From NCBI GenBank assembly GCA_045660825.1, contig JAZREN010000035.1, positions 1 through 11,583 of the forward strand: DNA of 11,583 nt, written 5' to 3'. The translations under genes and the position numbers were made by a program. Below the pieces are notes generated by a model, which ran no database searches, was not told where the DNA came from, and worked only from the letters and a program-made list of their open reading frames with translations. The stretch comes from HGM04593 sp045660825. GTDB taxonomy: Bacteria > Bacteroidota > Bacteroidia > Bacteroidales > Bacteroidaceae. Below, piece by piece: positions 1 to 5,958 of this stretch; positions within the stretch are counted from its first letter, which is position 1, and every line of letters begins with the position of its first letter.

Positions 1-1
1 C

Positions 2-337
2 ATTGGAAAAACTCTGTTAGGACGTCACTATCGCGGTATGGCCAGCCAAGCCTACGGAGACGCCGCCACGGTCATCAACGAGAGCGTCGTCCGTGCAGCA
101 GTCATCATCTATATGCAGGAGAACGGCTTTACTTATGACCAGGTAAAAAAAGAAATGTGCGCTCAAGTAGAGAGAGACTTTCTCTGGATGCCAGAGCTAG
201 TTACTACCCTACGTTATTACACCAAGCATCGAAATCGTTACAAAACTTTGGGTGACTATTACCCCGAAATAGCCAAGTGCCTGAAGAAATATCTGAAAGA
301 AGAAATGAAAAGAATAGAAAAATCATTAAAACTATAA
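2..337 (+). CDS. 3' part of a hypothetical protein, possibly DUF4932 family
   Basis: The reading frame is open to the left edge of the window, so this is the C-terminal part of a longer gene; the first internal ATG is at 38 and the stop is TAA at 335-337. About 111 residues are visible. The segment with AYGDAATVINESVVRAAVI, the aromatic stretch DFLWMPELVTTLRYY and the lysine-rich end resemble, from memory, the C-terminal half of Bacteroidetes DUF4932 proteins (putative zinc-peptidase-like). The family's HExxH-type motif would lie upstream and cannot be seen, so the assignment is tentative. No signal peptide or membrane segment is visible in this part. The next coding debris lies on the opposite strand only about 20 bases away, so the gene ends at a convergent junction. 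It may be intact upstream, or part of the same degraded accessory region. Confidence 0.5.
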   Translation: MGKTLLGRHYRGMASQAYGDAATVINESVVRAAVIIYMQENGFTYDQVKKEMCAQVERDFLWMPELVTTLRYYTKHRNRYKTLGDYYPEIAKCLKKYLKEEMKRIEKSLKL

Positions 338-358
338 GCAAGATAAATGCATAATTTG

Positions 359-523
359 TTATCTGCCTCTTAACCCCTTATCATCGAAAATATCCGACAA
401 GATGCCTTGATACTCTTTACCGAGATTATCAGCAAAGAACTCTTTTATGTTCATCACGGAGGCGTAACATTTGCGAGAGGACCAACGGCCATAGTCCGTA
501 TTCGAGAAAGGCCTAGGAGAAGC
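359..523 (-). pseudogene. Open C-terminal fragment downstream of the portal-like remnant
   Basis: Read on the minus strand, this stretch stays open for about 55 codons after a TAG at 524-526 and ends with TAA at 359-361. It encodes a plausible protein end: NTDYGRWSSRKCYASVMN followed by IKEFFADNLGKEYQGILSD. An internal ATG at 454 would give only 31 residues. The amino-acid composition looks like real protein rather than noise, but I do not recognise the family. It lies directly downstream of, and in a different frame from, the portal-like fragment at 529-858. It could therefore be the tail of the same gene after a deletion and frameshift, or the tail of a neighbouring phage gene. I consider it a remnant because no start with a plausible upstream region is present. 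Confidence 0.35.
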
Positions 524-528
524 CTACC

Positions 529-858
529 TCAAAGAACCGCCCGTCGGTACTGACCGGCAAGATAGTAGCCGGCAATGTTGTTTTCAAGAAAGAAATCATC
601 GACCTGCTCCCTTGTCTTTGTTGTGGATTTATCGGTGTTATATACAAGTCCACTGCCATAGCAAACTTTGGCATTGAACATCTGACAGGTGGATAGTGTC
701 TCGTCGCTCTCAATCAGATTGAGTATTTCATAAGACATTTGATTGTCTGCACCCCACGGAATATATGACAGTCCTTCATCAATGACTACAGGCGGTATAT
801 CCTGCTGCTCCTTAAATACCTTGCTACTATCCACCGTAAAACCTGCGCTTGCCTTGCA
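529..858 (-). pseudogene. N-terminal remnant of a phage portal-like protein
   Basis: The open frame covers about 109 codons: TAA at 859-861 upstream, a possible GTG start at 834, and TGA at 529-531. The translated core, IDEGLSYIPWGADNQMSYEI followed by DETLSTCQMFNAKVCYGSGL, resembles the beginning of portal proteins found in Bacteroides prophages (recognised from memory, not by search). Portal proteins are usually several hundred residues long and form the dodecameric DNA gate of the capsid, so this would be only the first quarter. The frame breaks after DFFLENNIAGYYLAGQ. No ATG start is present; translation would need the GTG, and no terminase gene lies upstream. All this fits a decayed prophage fragment rather than a working gene. 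The residue match is suggestive but short. Confidence 0.45.
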
Positions 859-893
859 TTAGGTAAAAGTTATACACTGCTTAAATTAAGAAA

Positions 894-931
894 CTCCATA
901 ATCTTGCTTTGTTTTCAGCAAAATTATGGAG
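894..931. repeat. 15-bp inverted repeat with 8-base loop
   Basis: Bases 894-908 (CTCCATAATCTTGCT) are complementary to 917-931 with a single mismatch at 903/922, around the loop 909-916. On the minus strand the stem is followed by TTTCTTAATTT, a poor U tract, and on the plus strand there is none. It could be a weak minus-strand terminator behind the candidate small RNA, or a scar at the edge of the accessory region that ends near 860. Confidence 0.5.
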
Positions 932-956
932 CATATATGGTGTGGTAAAAGACAAG

Positions 957-986
957 AAAAAAAGCCGGAGATATAATCTCCAGCTT
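957..986 (-). terminator. Intrinsic terminator of the candidate small RNA
   Basis: On the minus strand AAGCTGGAGAT (976-986) pairs with ATCTCCGGCTT (962-972) around a 3-base loop, with one G-U pair in an 11-bp stem. The run of seven A on the plus strand (957-963) gives a continuous U tract. This is a classical rho-independent terminator for minus-strand transcription. Confidence 0.75.
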
Positions 987-1040
987 AAGGGCGGTGCAGC
1001 TTGATCTCTCGCGCCTTTTAAGCACTCACACCCATATTTG
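957..1040 (-). ncRNA. Candidate small RNA between pnp and the phage remnant
   Basis: A minus-strand transcript of roughly 80 bases is suggested by a consensus promoter (1046-1053) followed by an intrinsic terminator (957-986). Between them the RNA reads GGGUGUGAGUGCUUAAAAGG, then GCGCGAGAGAUCAAGCUGCA, then CCGCCC. AAGGCG can pair with CGCCCUU, with one bulged C, to form a first hairpin; the terminator forms the second. There is no start codon with a meaningful frame. It does not match the 4.5S RNA, tmRNA or RNase P RNA signatures I know. It might instead be an independent small RNA or the leader of a gene lost when the downstream phage-like region decayed. Confidence 0.45.
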
Positions 1041-1045
1041 TTGTG

Positions 1046-1053
1046 CAAATATA
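1046..1053 (-). promoter_or_regulatory. Bacteroidetes -7 element, candidate small RNA promoter
   Basis: The minus strand reads TATATTTG, an exact match to TAnnTTTG. No clear TTTG is found 18-21 bases upstream; the nearest similar sequence is TTTTCTTG, which is too close. Transcription would start near 1039-1040 and run to the terminator at 957. Confidence 0.5.
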
Positions 1054-1160
1054 ATAGATTACAAGAAAACTTCCATACCGTTTATCTCAAAAATGCAAAC
1101 ATCGCTGTCCGGTAAAAAAATACCGTTAATAAAGAATTAGGGCAATAATACCTTATATAT

Positions 1161-1196
1161 AAAAAGAATAAGATGCCCGTACGGACATCTTATTCT
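1161..1196 (-). terminator. Intrinsic terminator of pnp
   Basis: On the minus strand AGAATAAGATG (1186-1196) pairs perfectly with CATCTTATTCT (1165-1175), capped by the self-complementary CCGTACGG. A U-rich run (TTTTT from 1161-1165, then TATATATAAGG) follows. It lies about 20 bases after the pnp stop codon. Confidence 0.85.
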
Positions 1197-1216
1197 ACTA
1201 TATAATCAACAACTGA

Positions 1217-3403
1217 TTACTGTTTGTCGTTGTTCTGGCGACGTGGCTCGCGCTCGCGGCGTGGACGGCGCTCGCGCTCCTCGTAACCCTCGGGCTTCTC
1301 AAGGAGAACCTTGCGAGAGAGCTTGAACTTGCCTGTCTTGGGGTCAATCTCCAAAAGCTTAACCTGGAGCTTGTCACCCTCGTTGATGCCGGTCTCTTCC
1401 ATTGTCTCGAAACGCTTCCAGTCAATCTCAGAGATGTGCAACAAACCATCCTTGCCTGGCATGAACTCAACGAATGCGCCGTAAGGCATCACGCTGCGTA
1501 CTGTACCCTCGTAAACCTCGCCGGCCTCGGGGATGGCAACGATTGCGCGAATCTTTGCAATTGCATCGTTGATTGACTTGCCATTGTTAGCTGCAATTTC
1601 AATAACGCCCTCGCCATCGATTTCCTCGATAGAGATTGTAGCGCCTGTCTCCTCCTGCATACCCTGGATAATCTTGCCGCCGGGGCCAATGACTGCACCG
1701 ATGAACTCCTTAGGAATGCGCATTGTCTCAATGCGTGGAGCGTGTGGCTTGAGCTCCTCACGTGGCTCGGCGATGCACTCGGTAATCTTGCCGAGGATGT
1801 GCATGCGACCCTCACGTGCCTGGTTCAAGGCCTTCTCAAGGATTTCGTAAGAGAGACCGTCGACCTTGATATCCATCTGTGTTGCAGTGATACCGTCAAC
1901 AGTACCTGTTACCTTGAAGTCCATATCGCCCAAGTGGTCCTCGTCGCCAAGGATATCGCTGAGGACAGCATATTTCTCCTCGCCTGCATTCTTGATAAGA
2001 CCCATTGCGATACCCGATACAGGCTTCTTAATCTTTACACCGGCATCCATGAGCGCCAATGTACCGGCACAAACGGTTGCCATTGAAGATGAGCCGTTAG
2101 ACTCAAGGATATCTGAAACTACGCGAACGCAGTATGGATAGTCGGCAGGAATCATGTTCTTCAACGCACGGCAAGCGAGATTACCGTGACCAATCTCACG
2201 ACGGCCTACGCCACGCTGTGGGCGAGCCTCACCTGTTGAGAATGGAGGGAAGTTGTAGTGGAGCAAGAAACGCTCTGTACCCTGGTTCATTACATCGTCG
2301 ATAATCTTCTCGTCGCGCTTTGTACCAAGAGTAACGGTTGTGAGTGACTGTGTCTCACCACGTGTGAAGACTGCTGAACCGTGAGGACCGGGGAGATAAC
2401 CGGCCTCGCACCAGATGTGGCGGATATCGGTTGTCTTGCGGCCATCGAGACGCTTGCCCTCGTCGAGAATGCAACGGCGCATAGCCTCTTTCTCAACATC
2501 GTGGTAGTAGCGGTCGATGAGAGCGCCCTTCTCCTCGAGCTCTTCCTCGGTGAACTGGGCCTTGAACTCCTCCTTGATTGCGTCGAACGCAGCAGCACGG
2601 CCATGCTTGTCGTTGTTGCCGCTGGCAGCAACTGCGTATGCCTTGGCATAGCAAGCATCGTGTACCATTGAGCGGAGCTCCTCGTCGTTTACCTCGTGGC
2701 AGTACTCGCGCTTAACGGTTGAGCCAACCTCTTCCATCAACTCCATCTGCGCCTTGCAGTGAACCTTGATAGCCTCGTGAGCAACCTTCATCGCCTCGAG
2801 CAGGTCGTTCTCTGAAACCTCCTTCATCTCACCCTCAACCATCATGATGTTGTCATATGTAGCGGCAACCATGATATCCATGTCGGCATCCTCGAGCTGA
2901 GCGAATGTAGGGTTAACAACAAACTCACCACCGATGCGTGCTACACGCACCTCTGAGATTGGGCCACCGAAAGGAATATCGGAAACAGCAAGAGCTGCAG
3001 AAGCAGCAAGACCTGCAAGAGCATCGGGCATATCAACACCGTCGGCCGAGCAGAGCATGATGTTCACGTAAACCTCGGCATGGTAGTTATCGGGGAAGAG
3101 AGGACGCAGAGCGCGGTCAACCAAACGGCAAGTAAGGATTTCATAGTCCGAAGCCTTACCCTCGCGCTTTGTGAAACCGCCGGGGAAGCGGCCGAACGCA
3201 GCATATTTCTCTTTGTACTCTACCTGTAAAGGCATAAAATCGGTTCCGGGTACAGCATCCTTCGCTGCACACACTGTGGCCAACAACATCGTATTGCCCA
3301 AACGCAGCATAACTGCGCCATCAGCCTGCTTTGCAAGCTTACCAGTCTCAATGGTGATTACACGACCATCGGGCAAGGCCACATTTTTTGTAACAACATT
3401 CAT
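1217..3403 (-). CDS. pnp: Polyribonucleotide nucleotidyltransferase (PNPase)
   Basis: This enzyme degrades RNA 3' to 5' by phosphorolysis, releasing nucleoside diphosphates, and acts as a ring-shaped trimer in the cytoplasm. The protein is 728 residues when started at the ATG at 3403, giving MNVVTKNVALPDGRVITIET, the usual family beginning. The open frame reaches back to 3604, but that extension crosses the promoter and is not coding. Visible order: first RNase PH domain with FGRFPGGFTKREG, a helical linker, the second RNase PH domain with the phosphate-binding SNGSSSM stretch and catalytic SDILGDEDHLGDMDFK (Asp489, Asp495 and Lys497 match E. coli Asp486, Asp492 and Lys494), a KH domain with IGPGGK at 572-577, and an S1 domain at about 626-700. 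A charged tail rich in Arg and Glu (RERRPRREREPRRQ) follows and probably adds RNA contacts. It has its own promoter and terminator and stands alone. Confidence 0.97.
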   Translation of the reverse strand: MNVVTKNVALPDGRVITIETGKLAKQADGAVMLRLGNTMLLATVCAAKDAVPGTDFMPLQVEYKEKYAAFGRFPGGFTKREGKASDYEILTCRLVDRALRPLFPDNYHAEVYVNIMLCSADGVDMPDALAGLAASAALAVSDIPFGGPISEVRVARIGGEFVVNPTFAQLEDADMDIMVAATYDNIMMVEGEMKEVSENDLLEAMKVAHEAIKVHCKAQMELMEEVGSTVKREYCHEVNDEELRSMVHDACYAKAYAVAASGNNDKHGRAAAFDAIKEEFKAQFTEEELEEKGALIDRYYHDVEKEAMRRCILDEGKRLDGRKTTDIRHIWCEAGYLPGPHGSAVFTRGETQSLTTVTLGTKRDEKIIDDVMNQGTERFLLHYNFPPFSTGEARPQRGVGRREIGHGNLACRALKNMIPADYPYCVRVVSDILESNGSSSMATVCAGTLALMDAGVKIKKPVSGIAMGLIKNAGEEKYAVLSDILGDEDHLGDMDFKVTGTVDGITATQMDIKVDGLSYEILEKALNQAREGRMHILGKITECIAEPREELKPHAPRIETMRIPKEFIGAVIGPGGKIIQGMQEETGATISIEEIDGEGVIEIAANNGKSINDAIAKIRAIVAIPEAGEVYEGTVRSVMPYGAFVEFMPGKDGLLHISEIDWKRFETMEETGINEGDKLQVKLLEIDPKTGKFKLSRKVLLEKPEGYEERERRPRREREPRRQNNDKQ

Positions 3404-3443
3404 ATTTTTTATCTTTAAAAACGAAATTTTATTGTAATTCTCG

Positions 3444-3451
3444 CAAAGATA
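3444..3451 (-). promoter_or_regulatory. pnp promoter (-7 element)
   Basis: The minus strand reads TATCTTTG, matching TAnnTTTG, 40 bases before the pnp start codon. Transcription would begin near 3437 and leave a leader of about 34 bases. No clear TTTG -33 element is visible. Unlike E. coli pnp, there is no room here for a long RNase III-processed leader hairpin. Confidence 0.65.
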
Positions 3452-3534
3452 TACATTTTTCGAGATTTTAACCATCTTTATACAGAAAAAAACAAGAAAA
3501 AGAGACGTGTTTGTTGAGAAAGAGAGAATTTTCA

Positions 3535-3564
3535 TTTGTGTTTCGCCCGTTTGCACTATCTTTG
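3535..3564 (+). promoter_or_regulatory. Promoter of the thioredoxin-fold lipoprotein gene
   Basis: TTTG at 3535-3538 and TATCTTTG at 3557-3564 are separated by 18 bases and match the Bacteroidetes -33/-7 pair. Transcription would start near 3571, giving a leader of about 100 bases before the ATG at 3671. It is divergent from the pnp promoter, about 85 bases away. Confidence 0.7.
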
Positions 3565-3670
3565 TGCCAGAATAGCCCGACCCGATGGACTGCACCCGCA
3601 GCACAACACCGAGACGAGCCTTACATTTTGTCAGTTATTATAAACCACACAAGCACTTATTTTGACAATT

Positions 3671-4843
3671 ATGAAATTTTTCACAAGAATACTTACTTAT
3701 TTCTCAATTTTCGCAGCGACAGCGTTAGTCTTCACTTCGTGTGACAAAAAGCAGACAGGTCCTCAATTCACCGTCAAGGGAAGCATTGCAAATGCCGCCG
3801 ACAAAAACATTGGCATATACCACATTGCCGAGGGTGGAGCCAAGGAGATTGAGAAGATGAAACTGGACCAGGACGGCAACTACGAGTTCCACGTTCCACA
3901 ACCCGAGCACTTCGATTTCTACCTGCTGAATGTAGAGGATTGCGGAACAATCGTCTTCATTGCCGACTCTACCGAGACCATCACCATCAACAGCAACAGC
4001 GAGGATTTCATCCAAGGCTACACTGTTGACGGCAACGAGGAGAACCAGCGCATAAAGGAGATTATCGAGCTGAAGGATGCACTCGAAGAGCAGGTGAAGG
4101 CTATGGCCAAGAGTTCTTCGCCGGCAATAGTAAAGACCGAGAGAGAGATAAGGGCGCTCGTCGATGAATTCAAGGAGAACATCATCAAGCAATACATCAT
4201 CCCGGCTCCGGGAAGTGCAAGCGCCTACTACGCACTCACACTGACATTGGCAAACGCCCCCATCTTCAACCCAATGACCGACAAGAACGATTGCCGTTGC
4301 TTTGCTGCCGTTGCAACGAACTACCAACGCTTGCACCCCGACACAAGGCACACAAAGCGCATTACAAAGATAGCCGAAGAAGGCTTGAAGGCCACACGAC
4401 CACCCAAGCAGGTTGAACTGGAGCTCGAAGAGAGAGAGGCAACCATCACCGACATGTTCAACATTGAACTGCCACAGGCAAACGGCGACAGCATATCACT
4501 ATCATCTTTCCAAGGCAAGGTAGTATTGCTCGACTTCACCATTTACGAGAGCATTGAGATGAGCGGGCGCAACATCAAGATGCGCGAACTCTACAGCAAA
4601 TACAAGGATCAGGGATTCGAGATATATCAGGTATCGCTCGACAGACGCGAGCATTTCTGGCAGCAGTCGGCCGCCAACCTCCCCTGGACTTGCGTGCGCG
4701 ACGCAAGCGGCGCAAGCGCAAAACTGTATAATGTACAGGTGCTGCCCACATTCTTCCTCATCAACAGAAAGGGAGAGGTAGTCCTGCGCGACGCACAGAT
4801 AGAAAACACCGAAAAAGAGATTGAGAAACTCCTGAAAAATTAA
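3671..4843 (+). CDS. DUF4369/thioredoxin-fold lipoprotein lacking the CXXC motif
   Basis: A 390-residue exported lipoprotein. The ATG at 3671 starts a classic signal peptide (MKFFTRILTYFSIFAATALV) ending in the lipobox FTSC, with the lipidated cysteine at 24. A TTG nine bases upstream is in frame but an unlikely start. Residues about 32-125 look like the beta-rich DUF4369 domain common in front of Bacteroidetes TlpA/ResA-like proteins, followed by a charged helical middle (125-260). The thioredoxin-like domain spans about 262-388: VVLLDF strand, GFEIYQVSLD strand, and LPTFFLINRKGEVV with the cis-proline (359). Where redox members have WCxxC, this one has DFTIYESIEMSGRN without any cysteine. 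It therefore probably cannot act as a thiol oxidoreductase and may bind or chaperone partners in the periplasm. It has its own promoter. Confidence 0.85.
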   Translation: MKFFTRILTYFSIFAATALVFTSCDKKQTGPQFTVKGSIANAADKNIGIYHIAEGGAKEIEKMKLDQDGNYEFHVPQPEHFDFYLLNVEDCGTIVFIADSTETITINSNSEDFIQGYTVDGNEENQRIKEIIELKDALEEQVKAMAKSSSPAIVKTEREIRALVDEFKENIIKQYIIPAPGSASAYYALTLTLANAPIFNPMTDKNDCRCFAAVATNYQRLHPDTRHTKRITKIAEEGLKATRPPKQVELELEEREATITDMFNIELPQANGDSISLSSFQGKVVLLDFTIYESIEMSGRNIKMRELYSKYKDQGFEIYQVSLDRREHFWQQSAANLPWTCVRDASGASAKLYNVQVLPTFFLINRKGEVVLRDAQIENTEKEIEKLLKN

Positions 4844-4866
4844 GACCTTACAATAAACGAGGTTAC

Positions 4867-4890
4867 AAAAAATCACGAATAAGATTTTTT
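4867..4890 (+). terminator. Weak AT-rich hairpin after the lipoprotein gene
   Basis: AAAAAATC (4867-4874) and GATTTTTT (4883-4890) are perfectly complementary around an 8-base loop, about 23 bases after the stop codon, with a T run forming the 3' arm. There is no GC in the stem apart from one pair, so termination strength is doubtful, but no other candidate exists before the greA promoter. Confidence 0.35.
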
Positions 4891-4901
4891 AGCCAATTAA
4901 A

Positions 4902-4933
4902 TTTGGTTTATAATTTAAAAGGGAGTACCTTTG
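4902..4933 (+). promoter_or_regulatory. greA promoter
   Basis: TTTG at 4902-4905 and TACCTTTG at 4926-4933, 20 bases apart, form an excellent match to the Bacteroidetes -33/-7 consensus. Transcription is expected near 4940, which puts a 70-base leader before the greA start codon. Confidence 0.8.
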
Positions 4934-4953
4934 CAAAAGAAATAAAGGGAAAT

Positions 4954-4979
4954 GGGTTCCAGCACTAGTGTTGGAATCC
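4954..4979 (+). promoter_or_regulatory. Terminator-like hairpin in the greA leader
   Basis: GGGTTCCAGCAC (4954-4965) pairs with GTGTTGGAATCC (4968-4979), including two G-U pairs, around the CACTAGTG centre. The stem is followed by TTTGTTTTACTGTTTTT. The hairpin begins only about 14 bases after the predicted transcript start and 33 bases before greA. It may terminate part of the transcripts, stabilise the mRNA 5' end, or both. Confidence 0.6.
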
Positions 4980-5012
4980 TTTGTTTTACTGTTTTTAATA
5001 CAAGAATATACT

Positions 5013-5474
5013 ATGAGTTATATGTCAGAAGAGGGCTACAAGAAATTGTTGGCCGATTTGAAGGAACTTGAGGCTAAGCGCCCCGAAATCGTCCGCCAGA
5101 TTGCCGAGGCACGCGACAAGGGCGACCTCTCGGAGAATGCAGAATACGATGCAGCAAAGGAGGCACAGGGTCTGTTGGAAATGAGAATCAACGAGCTCAA
5201 GCTCATCATTGCCGATGCAAAGATCATCGACACCACAAAGTTGAGCAGCGACACCGTACAGGTGTTGACAAAGGTTGGTCTCAAGAACACCAAGACCGGC
5301 GCTGCCATGCAGTACACCATCGTACCTGAGAGCGAGGCAAACTTACGTGAGGCAAAGATTTCAATCAACACACCAATTGCAAAGGGACTCCTTGGCAAGA
5401 AGGTTGGCGATGTTGCCGAGATTACCGTACCACAGGGCAAGCTTTTCCTCGAGATCACAAGCATTTCATTCTAA
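5013..5474 (+). CDS. greA: Transcription elongation factor GreA
   Basis: GreA enters the secondary channel of RNA polymerase and stimulates cleavage of backtracked RNA. The protein has 153 residues with the ATG at 5013 (MSYMSEEGYKKLLADLKELE), close to the usual length near 155. The open frame extends 15 codons upstream into the leader hairpin, which is not credible as coding. Residues 1-75 form the N-terminal antiparallel coiled coil; its tip DKGDLSENAEYDAAKE carries the two acidic residues (Asp38 and Glu41, equivalent to Asp41 and Glu44 in E. coli) that coordinate the catalytic Mg in the polymerase active site. Residues about 80-153 form the FKBP-like C-terminal domain (KGLLGKKVGDVAEI). The HIT gene follows after 12 bases, so the two are very likely one operon. 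Its leader contains a terminator-like hairpin. Confidence 0.96.
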   Translation: MSYMSEEGYKKLLADLKELEAKRPEIVRQIAEARDKGDLSENAEYDAAKEAQGLLEMRINELKLIIADAKIIDTTKLSSDTVQVLTKVGLKNTKTGAAMQYTIVPESEANLREAKISINTPIAKGLLGKKVGDVAEITVPQGKLFLEITSISF

Positions 5475-5486
5475 TTGCAAAGGACT

Positions 5487-5882
5487 ATGGCAACAATATT
5501 CTCAATGATTGTCGCTGGTGAGATTCCAAGCTACAAGGTAGCCGAGAACGAGCAGTTCTATGCATTCCTCGACATCAACCCGCTTGCAAAAGGCCACACG
5601 CTTGTAATCCCCAAGCGCGAGGTAGACTATTTCTTCGACCTTACCGACGAAGAGATTGGCGCAATGCAGATTTTCGCAAAGAAGGTTGCCGAGGGCATCA
5701 AGCGCGCATTTCCTTGCATCAAGGTGGGACAGGCAGTGCTGGGGCTTGAGGTTCCCCACGCACACATACACCTTGTACCCATGCAGAGCGAGAAGGACAT
5801 GCTCTTCACAAATCCCAAACTGAAACTCACCCCCGAGGAATTCAAGGAGATTGCAGAGAAAATTAATAAAGAGATTGCCTGA
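5487..5882 (+). CDS. HIT-family nucleotide hydrolase/transferase
   Basis: A 131-residue histidine-triad protein of the Hint type, expected to hydrolyse phosphoramidates or adenylated compounds in the cytoplasm; the natural substrate is unknown. Typical features are MATIFSMIVAGEIPSYKVAE at the start, FLDINPLAKGHTLVIPKR, and the catalytic triad motif PHAHIHLVPM with histidines 91, 93 and 95 (the middle one is the nucleophile in the family). The zinc-binding cysteines often found in the N-terminal IFCxIVxGEIP segment are replaced here by Ser and other residues. The ATG at 5487 is preceded by AAAGGA, one of the few Shine-Dalgarno-like sequences in this window; the TTG at 5475 is less likely. It is 12 bases behind greA and probably cotranscribed with it, ending at the 17-bp stem that follows. 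Confidence 0.92.
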   Translation: MATIFSMIVAGEIPSYKVAENEQFYAFLDINPLAKGHTLVIPKREVDYFFDLTDEEIGAMQIFAKKVAEGIKRAFPCIKVGQAVLGLEVPHAHIHLVPMQSEKDMLFTNPKLKLTPEEFKEIAEKINKEIA

Positions 5883-5885
5883 TTA

Positions 5886-5925
5886 AGTTACCCCCGAAAG
5901 TTTGGTCCAACTTTCGGGGGTAACT
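5886..5925. terminator. 17-bp perfect stem between convergent genes
   Basis: AGTTACCCCCGAAAGTT (5886-5902) is perfectly complementary to 5909-5925 around a 6-base loop. It starts a few bases after the HIT stop codon and lies about 35 bases beyond the end of the convergent SGNH gene, so it probably ends transcription from both sides. The flanks (CATCTTTAT on the plus strand, TTAATC on the minus strand) are poor U tracts, so it may instead act as an RNA-stabilising 3' end. Confidence 0.7.
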
Positions 5926-5958
5926 CATCTTTATAAAACCTCTTTATTTTAACTACTA

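Noticed and set aside
957..1040. tRNA or 4.5S RNA at this small RNA locus
   Set aside because: There is no cloverleaf or T-loop GTTCRA sequence, and no GGAAGGAAGCA-type SRP loop.
1533..2141. Several plus-strand frames of about 90-115 codons inside pnp
   Set aside because: Overlapping frames antisense to PNPase, explained by its codon use; no starts with signals.
3404..3604. 67-codon N-terminal extension of PNPase
   Set aside because: It covers the pnp promoter and the divergent promoter, and the family starts at MNVVTKNVALPDGR.
3725..4351. 208-codon minus-strand frame inside the lipoprotein gene
   Set aside because: Antisense shadow of a gene with a clear signal peptide and domains; the translation is rich in Leu, Val and Cys with no motif.
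4968..5012. 15-codon upstream extension of GreA
   Set aside because: It starts inside the leader hairpin and adds a hydrophobic stretch absent from GreA proteins, whose length fits the ATG at 5013.
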